From an uncultured bacterium (GTDB taxonomy: Bacteria; Desulfobacterota; Binatia; UBA1149; CAITLU01), in the NCBI GenBank assembly GCA_903893315.1, contig CAITLU010000052.1:62001-126000 (forward strand): DNA of 64,000 nucleotides, given 5' to 3'. The notes beneath the pieces are model-generated. The model saw only the letters and a list, made by a program, of their open reading frames with translations. It made no database searches and was not told the origin of the DNA. Positions 57,261-64,000 of the stretch are shown piece after piece. The position numbers and the translations under genes were made by a program. Position 1 is the first letter of the stretch. Every line of letters starts with the position of its first letter.

Positions 57261-58094
57261 TTAGTCCCTCGACAAACCCGGAGTGCGAGGCGGCTGACCG
57301 GGGCGGCGATCGGGATGATCGCGTTCGCGGAACTGACGCAGGCCCTCGGTGGTGGCCGAATCGAAAATAGAGCGGTTGAAGCACTCAGCTTCGATTCGCA
57401 GCCCTTCGGCCAGCGGCAGTCCGAACCCGCGCACGGCGGCTTCCTTGTCGGTGTGGATCGCCGGCTGCGGCAGGTCGCCGATGAACGCGGCGAGTTCCAG
57501 AGCGCGCTCCAGCGATTTGCCGGTAGGAACCACTTCATTGACCAGACCGATTCGTTCGGCTTCGCGTGCATCGATCACGCGGCCGGTCAGGATGAGTTCC
57601 ATCGCGCGGCCCATTCCGACGATGCGCGGCAGTCGCTGGGTTCCGCCGTCCGCCAGTCCGATGTTCCAGCGCCGGCACGTCACGCCGAAAGTCGCGTGCT
57701 CTTCGGCGATCCGGATATCGGCGAAGCAGGCCCACTCGAGTCCTCCGGCGTAGGCGACGCCGTTGATCGCGGCGATGATCGGTTTGTAGATGTCGGTCCA
57801 GCGGCTGGGCCCGAGAATGCCCGGTCGTTCGCCTCGGTTGTGCGCGGCGATCTCTTCGGGCGTTACCGGCACCAACTCGTGCCCGGCCTTGAGGTCGCCG
57901 CCGGCGCAGAACGCTTTGTCGCCGGTGCCGGTGATGACGGCTACCTTGGCTTCGTCATCGTCCCGGAACCGTGTCCAGGCTTCGACCAATTCACGGTGTG
58001 TCGTCGGTCCGATGCAGTTGCGCGCCTGCGGCCGGTTGAAGCGAATCACGGTGACGCTGCCGCGCTTCTCGTAAGCGATCTCGCTGAAGTTCAT
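57261..58094 (-). CDS. Enoyl-CoA hydratase/isomerase family protein
   Basis: 277 residues. The crotonase oxyanion-hole segment is FCAGGDLKAG (about 61-70), with INGVAYAGGLEWA near 110 and IGLADGGTQRLPRIVG near 145. Glu residues expected for hydratase activity are only partly identifiable, so an isomerase or hydrolase of the crotonase superfamily is possible. The ATG overlaps the stop of a small upstream ORF by 4 nt (ATGA), placing it at the end of a coupled gene chain. Confidence 0.88.
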   Translation of the reverse strand: MNFSEIAYEKRGSVTVIRFNRPQARNCIGPTTHRELVEAWTRFRDDDEAKVAVITGTGDKAFCAGGDLKAGHELVPVTPEEIAAHNRGERPGILGPSRWTDIYKPIIAAINGVAYAGGLEWACFADIRIAEEHATFGVTCRRWNIGLADGGTQRLPRIVGMGRAMELILTGRVIDAREAERIGLVNEVVPTGKSLERALELAAFIGDLPQPAIHTDKEAAVRGFGLPLAEGLRIEAECFNRSIFDSATTEGLRQFRERDHPDRRPGQPPRTPGLSRD

Positions 58095-58204
58095 TGCTTC
58101 TCCCGCGGTCCCGATGCTTCGGTGCTCGGAGCGCCGGGCGCGATGCCCTGAAACAGTAGTGTGAGGGTTTGCAGGAAGGCGTGCGGCTGGGCCGGTGAGT
58201 TCAC
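58091..58204 (-). CDS. Mini-ORF coupled to enoyl-CoA hydratase
   Basis: 37 residues from GTG (VNSPAQPHAFLQTLTLLFQG). It starts by overlapping the stop of the membrane mini-gene by GTGA and ends overlapping the enoyl-CoA hydratase start by ATGA. No family is recognised. Exact overlap at both ends is the only reason to list it; chance is possible. Confidence 0.35.
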   Translation of the reverse strand: MNSPAQPHAFLQTLTLLFQGIAPGAPSTEASGPREKQ

Positions 58205-58353
58205 CAAGATGTCGCTCCCGGTGTGAAGTACGGCGGCTTGCGCGGGATTACCTTGAAGGCTCCGAAGCCGACCGCGGCCAGTATCGCGGTCGCGATGACC
58301 GAGGTCACCGTCAGCGACGTCGGCCGCGGTGCGGCGCGGAAGCTGCTAGGCAT
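58201..58353 (-). CDS. Single-helix membrane peptide
   Basis: 50 residues with one hydrophobic helix (SLTVTSVIATAILAAVGFGA) and a basic end (KVIPRKPPYF). The ATG overlaps the stop of the YdhR-like gene by 8 nt. No family is recognised. Possibly an accessory or regulatory membrane peptide; low certainty. Confidence 0.5.
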   Translation of the reverse strand: MPSSFRAAPRPTSLTVTSVIATAILAAVGFGAFKVIPRKPPYFTPGATSW

Positions 58354-58660
58354 CGGTAACGATCTGCCCGTAGACGTTGTCGACCACGACCGGACACTCG
58401 AAGTAGGTGAGCGAAGCTTCGGCGCCGTAGCGTTCGCGGACCATCGTCTTCCACTCCTGCGTATAGAGGCGTGCGGAGTCTTCTCGGGACTTCCACAGGT
58501 AGACTCCGCCGCCGGTTCCGCCGTCTTCGGACAGGACGTAGTACTTGCGCAGAAGGCCGGGGATCTCGCGGTATTTCGGCGCGGTCGCGAGGAAGATTTC
58601 CCGAGCCTGCTCACAGGTGACGGGTTGGGGGAGTTTGAACTGTACGAGAACGGTAATCAT
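58346..58660 (-). CDS. YdhR-like monooxygenase-fold protein
   Basis: 104 residues. ITVLVQFKLPQPVTCEQARE, GLLRKYYVLSEDGGTGGGVYLW (split by eye) and ARLYTQEWKTMVRERYG match the YdhR/ABM-type small dimeric ferredoxin-like proteins. Cofactorless mono-oxygenation is known for the fold but not demonstrated for this branch. It heads a chain of overlapping genes ending in the enoyl-CoA hydratase. Confidence 0.8.
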   Translation of the reverse strand: MITVLVQFKLPQPVTCEQAREIFLATAPKYREIPGLLRKYYVLSEDGGTGGGVYLWKSREDSARLYTQEWKTMVRERYGAEASLTYFECPVVVDNVYGQIVTDA

Positions 58661-58944
58661 CGCTGTCTCCGTGCGCGCTCGGCGCGTTCCTGTTGCAGCT
58701 GCGGGCATCTGCGATCGGCGGCCGCGAGCCGGTGCTCGCGACGATTCGTGGCCTCTTGCCGCCAGTCGGCCTCGCGGGGTTTGAACACCCGCGCGTGTCT
58801 TGTGCAAGGTAAAGCCTCCCGGCTTCGTCGCCGGGACAGAGAGAGTCGAGGTTTCAACTGCGGGCGCGGCGAAAGACTCGCAGTGGATTCATCGAAATGA
58901 TCCGGCGCGCGACCGCGCTGTTGGAGTGATGCGCCCCCTTGCCG

Positions 58945-59487
58945 CTACGGTAGCGATTTCTCCGATTGATCGGCCTGGAGGGTGGTCTCCAGGAACCGCT
59001 CGATCACTTCGCGCTGACCGCGGCCCATCCGCCAGCCGAACGCGACCAGCGCGACACCGAACGCGACCATCGCCGGTCCGAGCAGGACCCCCAGCGTTTC
59101 GGGCATGTCTCCGCGGCTCACCACGCGGCCGGTCAAAATCTCCTTGAGCATCACGACCGAAATCGAACCGCCTATGGTCGCCACTCCCAGGAACCATACG
59201 GCCATCAAGGCAACGACGGATGGATGGATGCGAAAGCGGCCTCGGATCAGCGTCTTGCCAGCCTCTTCGACCATCGACCCGTAGAAATAGGGTTGGAAGG
59301 AATTACGGACGAACGGCTGCCCCTTTGCCGACAAGCGAAAGGAATCAGTGCGCAGCAAACAGTACACGGTACCGCTTGGGTCGCAACGAAAGCCGCGCCA
59401 GAAGCTGTCCGGCCGCGAACGAGCCTCCAGCCGTGCGCGACACTCAGCCGCCGGCAGCGACGTTTCCCATGTATGTGTTCGCGCCAT
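58945..59487 (-). CDS. Two-helix membrane protein, function unknown
   Basis: 180 residues from ATG at 59485-59487 (MARTHTWETSLPAAECRARL); the frame is open further upstream. Residues about 90-140 and 150-165 hold hydrophobic helices (VVALMAVWFLGVATIGGSIS; LGPAMVAFGVALVAFGW). The N-terminal ~85 residues look like a soluble beta-rich domain. No named family. It may be an accessory of the membrane stress response; that is a guess from layout only. Confidence 0.6.
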   Translation of the reverse strand: MARTHTWETSLPAAECRARLEARSRPDSFWRGFRCDPSGTVYCLLRTDSFRLSAKGQPFVRNSFQPYFYGSMVEEAGKTLIRGRFRIHPSVVALMAVWFLGVATIGGSISVVMLKEILTGRVVSRGDMPETLGVLLGPAMVAFGVALVAFGWRMGRGQREVIERFLETTLQADQSEKSLP

Positions 59488-59711
59488 CTCTCGGTCCTGA
59501 TCGCCGGTCCTAGCGGGATTGGGAATGGGATATCTTCCGGACCACGTCTTGCAGTGAGAACGTGGCTTCGTCAATCACATCGTCGAAGATTCGTGAACTA
59601 CGCTCGAAGCGAATTGCGATGTTCGCGTGGTCTTGATGGTGCCGACCGAGAACGGCGCTCGTCGTGGCCCCGCGTTGAGCCAGAACGGTTGGCGTCCTGC
59701 TCCCCGAACGT

Positions 59712-62015
59712 CTACCGCGTCAGCCTGAGCCACCCGGCAAGTACCTTCTTGGCGGTCGGCGTGAGTCTGGTACGCATGTACATGTTGGCGACGGCTTTGA
59801 CGCCTTCGGCTTGAGTCGGGTAGGGGTGGATGACGGCGGCGATCCTGGAGAGCCCGACCGCGTTGGTCATCGCCAGCGTGATTTCGCTGATCATGTCGCC
59901 GGCGTGTGCGGCCACGATGGTGGCGCCGACGATCTGATCGCTTCCCTTTTTAGTGTGCACTTTGACGAACCCGTCAGCCTCGCCGTCACAGACGGCGCGG
60001 TTAACCTTTTCGAGCGAGATTTTGAAAGTGTCTACCGCGATGCCACGCTCGTGCGCTTCGCTCTCGCTTAGCCCGACGTGGGCGACCTCAGGATCCGTGT
60101 AGGTGCACCATGGGATGGTGAGAGCCGAGAGTTTCTTGCGGCCGAGGAACAAGGCGTTTTGCACGACGATCTTAGCGGCGGCGTCAGCGGCGTGGGTGAA
60201 CTGCCGGCTCATGCAGCAGTCGCCGACAGCGTAGATGCCGGGGTTGCTGCTGCGCAGCGTGTCGTCGACTTCGATGCCGCTGTCGTCGTAGGCGACGCGG
60301 GCGGATTCGAGATCGAGGCCGTGGAAGTCGGGGCGGCGGCCGGCGCTGATCAGGATCTCGTCGACTGTCACTTCGCCGACGGCGGTGCCTGCGCGGTAAC
60401 GGATCGTTTTCCCCGCGCTGCCGAGGACGACGGATTCGACGCTTGCGCCGAGCACCAGCGAAATGCCTTCGCGTGTGAAGCGCGCCTGAACGATGGCGGC
60501 GGCGTCCGCGTCCTCGCGCGTGAGCAGATGTTCGCTGCGATCGAAGATCGTCACCTCGCAACCGAAGCGGCGCATCGCCTGGGCCAGCTCGCAACCGATG
60601 GGGCCGCCGCCGAGCACGGCCAGTCGCCGCGGCCGTTGCGTAAGATTGAACACGTTCTGGTTGGTGAGGTATCCGGCTTCGCGCAGGCCCGGCACGTCGG
60701 GCACCACTGCGCGGGCGCCGGTGGCGATGACGGCTTTCTTGAAGCGCAGCGTCTGGCCGTTCACGTCCACGGTGGTGGTTCCGGTGAAGCGCGCGTTGCC
60801 CTGAAAAACGTCGACGCCCAGTTCGTCTCGGTAGCGGCGAGCGGAATCGTCGCGGCTGATGTCGGCGCGGATGCGGCGCATCCCTTCCACTGCGGCGGCG
60901 AACTCACGGTCGAGGCGCTCGCGGCTGAATGCTTCGCTACCGAACAATTCACGAGCCTCGAAGATGCGCCGCGCCGAACGGATCAGGGCCTTGGACGGTA
61001 CGCAGCCGACGTTCAAGCAGTCGCCGCCCATCAGGTCGCGCTCGATCAGCGCGACCTTGCCGCCGAGGCCGGCGCCTGCGGCGGCGGTGATGAGGCCGCC
61101 GGCCCCGGCGCCGATCACCACCAGGTTGTAGCGCGACGTGGGCTGCGGATTCTTCCATCCGGCGGGCCGCACGTTGTTCAGCAGTTCTTGGTTGTACTGG
61201 TCGAGAGGCGCCACCGTGCCCGACGTGAATTCGTCGTGACTGCTTACCGCTGCCCCTGCCGTGCGTGCGTCGTCGTCGCCCGTCTGTGCAGTCGCTTCCC
61301 GCAGGGCCTTCCTGGCGGCGCGCGTGATGACCGCAGTTACCGCGACAGTGGCGAGCAGGCCGATCAACAGCAGCGCGTAGTCCCCGGCGCCCTTCTCGCG
61401 TGCCGTGCCTGAGGCCAGCGCGGCGACCTCCCCGGCGAGCTTGCCGTAGTACACGAACAGAAAGGTGGCCGGCAGCATTCCGAACGAAGCCAGCAGGAAG
61501 TCGGAAAAACGCACACGCGTGAGGCCGAGCGCGTAGTTGAGCAGCGTAAATGGGATGGCCGGGGAGAGTCGCAGCAGGAAGGCTATCTTGCGGCCTTCGA
61601 CCGCCACTGCTCGATCGACGGCGGCAAAGCGCGCGTCGCCTTCGATCCAGTGCTCGATCGCACCGCGCGCGAGGTAGCGGGAAATGAGGAACGTGAGCGC
61701 CGCGCCGAGTGATGCGGCGACGAAGACGTAGACGACTCCGGCGGTGAGACCGAAGATGGCGCCGGCCGCCAGGGTCAGCAGCGAAGCCGGAACGAAGGCG
61801 ACGACGGCCAGTGCATAGCCGACGATGAAGACCACGGGGCCGAGAGCGCCGAGGCTGTCGATCCACGCCGCAAAACGTGGAACCGCCGCGCCGGCTTGTT
61901 CGCCGGCCGCGAACAAGGCCGCGATCACGGCGGCGAGCGCCACCCACTTCGTGATCGAAGGGCGCGGTGCGAGAGCGGGTGCTGGCAGTGATGACCGCAT
62001 GATAGGGACCGACAC
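59712..62015 (-). CDS. VTT membrane domain fused to mercuric-reductase-like flavoenzyme
   Basis: 767 residues. Residues about 20-235 form a TVP38/TMEM64 (VTT) membrane domain (FVPASLLTLAAGAIFGL; LRLSPAIPFTLLNYALGLT). After a linker, residues 295-767 are a class I pyridine nucleotide-disulfide oxidoreductase with FAD motif VVIGAGAGGLITAAAG, redox cysteines C333 and C338 (GGDCLNVGCVPSKAL) and a C-terminal dimer domain. The N- and C-terminal extra Cys pairs of true MerA are absent. It is a membrane-tethered disulfide reductase; the substrate is unknown. Confidence 0.88.
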   Translation of the reverse strand: MSVPIMRSSLPAPALAPRPSITKWVALAAVIAALFAAGEQAGAAVPRFAAWIDSLGALGPVVFIVGYALAVVAFVPASLLTLAAGAIFGLTAGVVYVFVAASLGAALTFLISRYLARGAIEHWIEGDARFAAVDRAVAVEGRKIAFLLRLSPAIPFTLLNYALGLTRVRFSDFLLASFGMLPATFLFVYYGKLAGEVAALASGTAREKGAGDYALLLIGLLATVAVTAVITRAARKALREATAQTGDDDARTAGAAVSSHDEFTSGTVAPLDQYNQELLNNVRPAGWKNPQPTSRYNLVVIGAGAGGLITAAAGAGLGGKVALIERDLMGGDCLNVGCVPSKALIRSARRIFEARELFGSEAFSRERLDREFAAAVEGMRRIRADISRDDSARRYRDELGVDVFQGNARFTGTTTVDVNGQTLRFKKAVIATGARAVVPDVPGLREAGYLTNQNVFNLTQRPRRLAVLGGGPIGCELAQAMRRFGCEVTIFDRSEHLLTREDADAAAIVQARFTREGISLVLGASVESVVLGSAGKTIRYRAGTAVGEVTVDEILISAGRRPDFHGLDLESARVAYDDSGIEVDDTLRSSNPGIYAVGDCCMSRQFTHAADAAAKIVVQNALFLGRKKLSALTIPWCTYTDPEVAHVGLSESEAHERGIAVDTFKISLEKVNRAVCDGEADGFVKVHTKKGSDQIVGATIVAAHAGDMISEITLAMTNAVGLSRIAAVIHPYPTQAEGVKAVANMYMRTRLTPTAKKVLAGWLRLTR

Positions 62016-62150
62016 TACATCACTTGAAGCCGCGATGCTTCGCGCGTCGCACGGCCGGGCTTGGAAGACGGCCGCCGCTTGTCGAGGCGAAGTTCGCGCG
62101 CCGGCGCGCGCGAACCGTGAACGCGCGCCAGCGGCCAGCTGCCGTGAATG

Positions 62151-63878
62151 TCAGTGCGCGGCCGCCGGCAGGCTCGCGGCCGCGGCGCTGGTGTGATCGA
62201 GCATTTCGACGCGTCCCAGTTCGAGCCGATAGACGCGGTCGGCAACTTCGAGAAGTCCGGGTTGGTGGGAGATCGCGAGGATGGTCGTGCGGCCGCGCAG
62301 CGCGCGAACCGTCGCGTATATGTCGGCTTCGCTTGCAGGATCCAGCGCCGCGGTGGCCTCGTCGAGAATCAGCAGGCGCGGACGGTGGACCAGTGCGCGT
62401 GCTATGGCGATGCGCTGGCGTTGGCCTCCGGAGACGCGCGTGCCGCGTTCGCCCAGCGGAGTGTCGAGTCCCTCGGGGAGTTCGCTGACGAAATCCCAGG
62501 CGCCGGCCGCACGCAGCGCGTCGTCGACGTCGCCGTCGGTTAGTTCGGGGTCGCCGAGGGTGATGTTGACGCGCACGTTTTCGTGCAGCAGCAGGGTCTC
62601 CTGTGGAACGTAGCCGACCATGTGGCGCCACGATGCGATGTCGATCTCGCCGAGCGGGACGTCGTCGAGCAGAACATTTCCGGCCTGGGGGCTCACCAGA
62701 CCAAGCGCGAGGTCGGCGATGGTGGTCTTCCCGGCCCCCGAAGGACCGACGATGGCGGTGACCTCTCCGGACGGTATCGACAGCGAAACGCCGCTGAGGA
62801 TCTCGCGCTCTCCGTACGCGAACGTGACGTTGCACAGCGCGAGTTCGCGCTCGAACGCGGGGGGACGGGTTCCGGTGTTCTGTTCCGCTTCGGCCTGCGA
62901 TTCGGCGATGGTTTCCTGCAGCGACCAGAACGCGCTGTCGGAGGCGATCATCGCCTGGTAGGACTTCTGGACCTTGTTGAGGCTGAACAGCGAGCGGGCG
63001 AAGACCAGCGCCAGGACCATTCCGCTGTCGAGGGCGAGGTCCCAATGTCTGACGGCGAAGAACAATCCGCCGGCCAGAGAGATGACCAGGAGCGGTTCCT
63101 GCAACGCCCGGACGGCTTCCTTGCTCAGCACCTGACGCTGCAGCGAGCGGTTGAGGCTCTCGGTTTCGTGTTCGAGCAGAGGCGCGACGAGAGGCTCGAG
63201 TCCCATGGCCTTGAGCGGCTTGACGGCATAGAGGACGTCGGACATGCGCGCGAGTACCGTGCGCAGCAGATCGGTCTGGCGTACTCCGGCGCGTTTGGTC
63301 ATGCGCACCAGCCGGCTCAGCATTCCCACCGTGATCGTGCCGACAACGGCGGCGGCGGCGGCGGTCTGCCACGACACCATTGCCGCGACGCTTGCGTAGA
63401 GCACGGTCTCGATGGCCTGCGATGCCATCGTGGCGCCGCACAGGTAGGCGTCGGCGGCTCTTGAGGCCTCGGTGGCGAAAGAGTTGGCAAGCAAGCCGAC
63501 CGGCTGTTTGACGTAATAGAGCCAGCGGGCCTGCAGCACGGCTTTGAGCAGCGCCATGCGCAGATCGGTGGCAACGCGCGCGACCGTGTAGCCGACCTGG
63601 ACCTGTGCGATCAGCACCAGGGTCGCTTTGACGACGCTGCCGGCGACGATCAGGCACAGCAGGGCGCCGATCGTCGGCTCGATGCCGGTAGCAGCCAGGG
63701 CCTGGCGCACCAGCTTCTCGAGAGCCGAGTCCTTGCCGGTGGTGCCTGTCACCATGCTGAGCAGCGGCAACAGGCTCGATAGCCCCACGCCTTCTGCCAC
63801 GGCAGCCAGTGTCAGGGACACCAGCATGATGGTGCTGCGGCCTGGGTAGCGTCGGCCGAAGACGAGTAGGATCCGCAT
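62151..63878 (-). CDS. ABC exporter, fused permease and ATPase
   Basis: 575 residues from ATG at 63876-63878 (the frame is open to 63923 with a possible TTG). Six membrane helices (about 15-320) precede an ATPase with Walker A GPSGAGKTT (378-386), signature VSGGQRQRIAIARAL and Walker B LLILDEATAAL. Half-transporters of this layout dimerise and export lipids, peptides or drugs. The last gene fully inside the window. Confidence 0.9.
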   Translation of the reverse strand: MRILLVFGRRYPGRSTIMLVSLTLAAVAEGVGLSSLLPLLSMVTGTTGKDSALEKLVRQALAATGIEPTIGALLCLIVAGSVVKATLVLIAQVQVGYTVARVATDLRMALLKAVLQARWLYYVKQPVGLLANSFATEASRAADAYLCGATMASQAIETVLYASVAAMVSWQTAAAAAVVGTITVGMLSRLVRMTKRAGVRQTDLLRTVLARMSDVLYAVKPLKAMGLEPLVAPLLEHETESLNRSLQRQVLSKEAVRALQEPLLVISLAGGLFFAVRHWDLALDSGMVLALVFARSLFSLNKVQKSYQAMIASDSAFWSLQETIAESQAEAEQNTGTRPPAFERELALCNVTFAYGEREILSGVSLSIPSGEVTAIVGPSGAGKTTIADLALGLVSPQAGNVLLDDVPLGEIDIASWRHMVGYVPQETLLLHENVRVNITLGDPELTDGDVDDALRAAGAWDFVSELPEGLDTPLGERGTRVSGGQRQRIAIARALVHRPRLLILDEATAALDPASEADIYATVRALRGRTTILAISHQPGLLEVADRVYRLELGRVEMLDHTSAAAASLPAAAH

Positions 63879-63943
63879 GTAAGGGCCAGCAGTCGAGCTA
63901 CCCCGTCGAGCGAGGGTGGTCAACCTCGGGGGCGGCCGATCGA

Positions 63944-64000
63944 TCAGCAGTGGTCAGAGAGGGCTTCGTCGGCGAACAGCGGCCGGGCGCGCACCAGCCG
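63944..64000 (-). CDS. C-terminal end of a gene continuing beyond the window
   Basis: An open frame enters from the right edge and ends RLVRARPLFADEALSDHC at TGA 63944-63946. Too short to identify. It lies 65 nt upstream of the ABC exporter start on the same strand. Confidence 0.3.
   Translation of the reverse strand, partial: RLVRARPLFADEALSDHC

Overview
The window comes from a GC-rich Gram-negative bacterium: it carries a tripartite RND pump with an outer-membrane factor, and many secreted proteins with cysteine motifs and signal peptides. The style of the secreted proteins (single dockerin-like GDVNG repeats, '[14 protein letters not shown]' repeats, DUF1566 domains) recalls environmental deltaproteobacterial-type lineages such as Candidatus Binatota. 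That placement is inference; no rRNA or tRNA gene was recognised.

Bases 1-4127 are ordinary chromosome: a ferritin-like diiron protein cut by the window edge, a PLP-dependent deaminase-like enzyme, and a patatin phospholipase/HTH pair. Bases ~4300-25900 are an accessory island. Its core is a diversity-generating retroelement (DGR) at 21621-25877: a secreted target gene ending in a variable repeat (VR), a long hairpin, an avd gene, an AAC-rich template repeat (TR) and a reverse transcriptase with a C-terminal MutS-I-like domain. Three further stretches of the island (ending 5156, 7100 and 21358) carry VR-like 3' ends that are exactly collinear with the same TR; a fifth DUF1566 gene (ending 10444) is related but not collinear. 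The four genes with intact 5' ends share a ~100 bp leader whose closing stem covaries. The island also holds decayed transposases, dispersed insertion-sequence ends, four toxin-antitoxin loci and a 1560-residue secreted subtilase.

Bases 25729-50508 return to housekeeping and metabolic genes: an ArnT/PMT-like membrane protein, a secreted cysteine-rich protein, a dicarboxylate symporter, an FAA hydrolase, bacteriohemerythrin, a phytoene-desaturase-like oxidoreductase, an AlaA-like aminotransferase, a D-aminoacylase-like amidohydrolase, a YhiN-like flavoprotein, a P-type ATPase, an IlvE-like aminotransferase and a hemolysin III protein. A probable five-gene minus-strand operon (outer-membrane factor, adaptor, RND pump, ferritin-VIT1 iron exporter, ferrochelatase) follows.

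Bases 50600-64000 hold two small ORFs, a GNAT acetyltransferase, an EamA transporter with a histidine-rich tail coupled to an EcsC protein, a second class I aminotransferase, a GreA/B-like factor, a methyltransferase, a DUF4336 protein, a chain of overlapping small genes leading into an enoyl-CoA hydratase, a membrane protein, a VTT-disulfide-oxidoreductase fusion and an ABC exporter.

The main biological story is the DGR. The TR has 15 AAC codons; the adjacent VR differs at 12 of them and keeps the surrounding Trp/Ser/Gly scaffold, which is the signature of adenine-directed mutagenic homing. The target gene next to it is frameshifted just before its variable domain, and the remote VRs share most of their diversified residues. 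The sequence therefore records past diversification plus gene duplication; it does not prove current activity.
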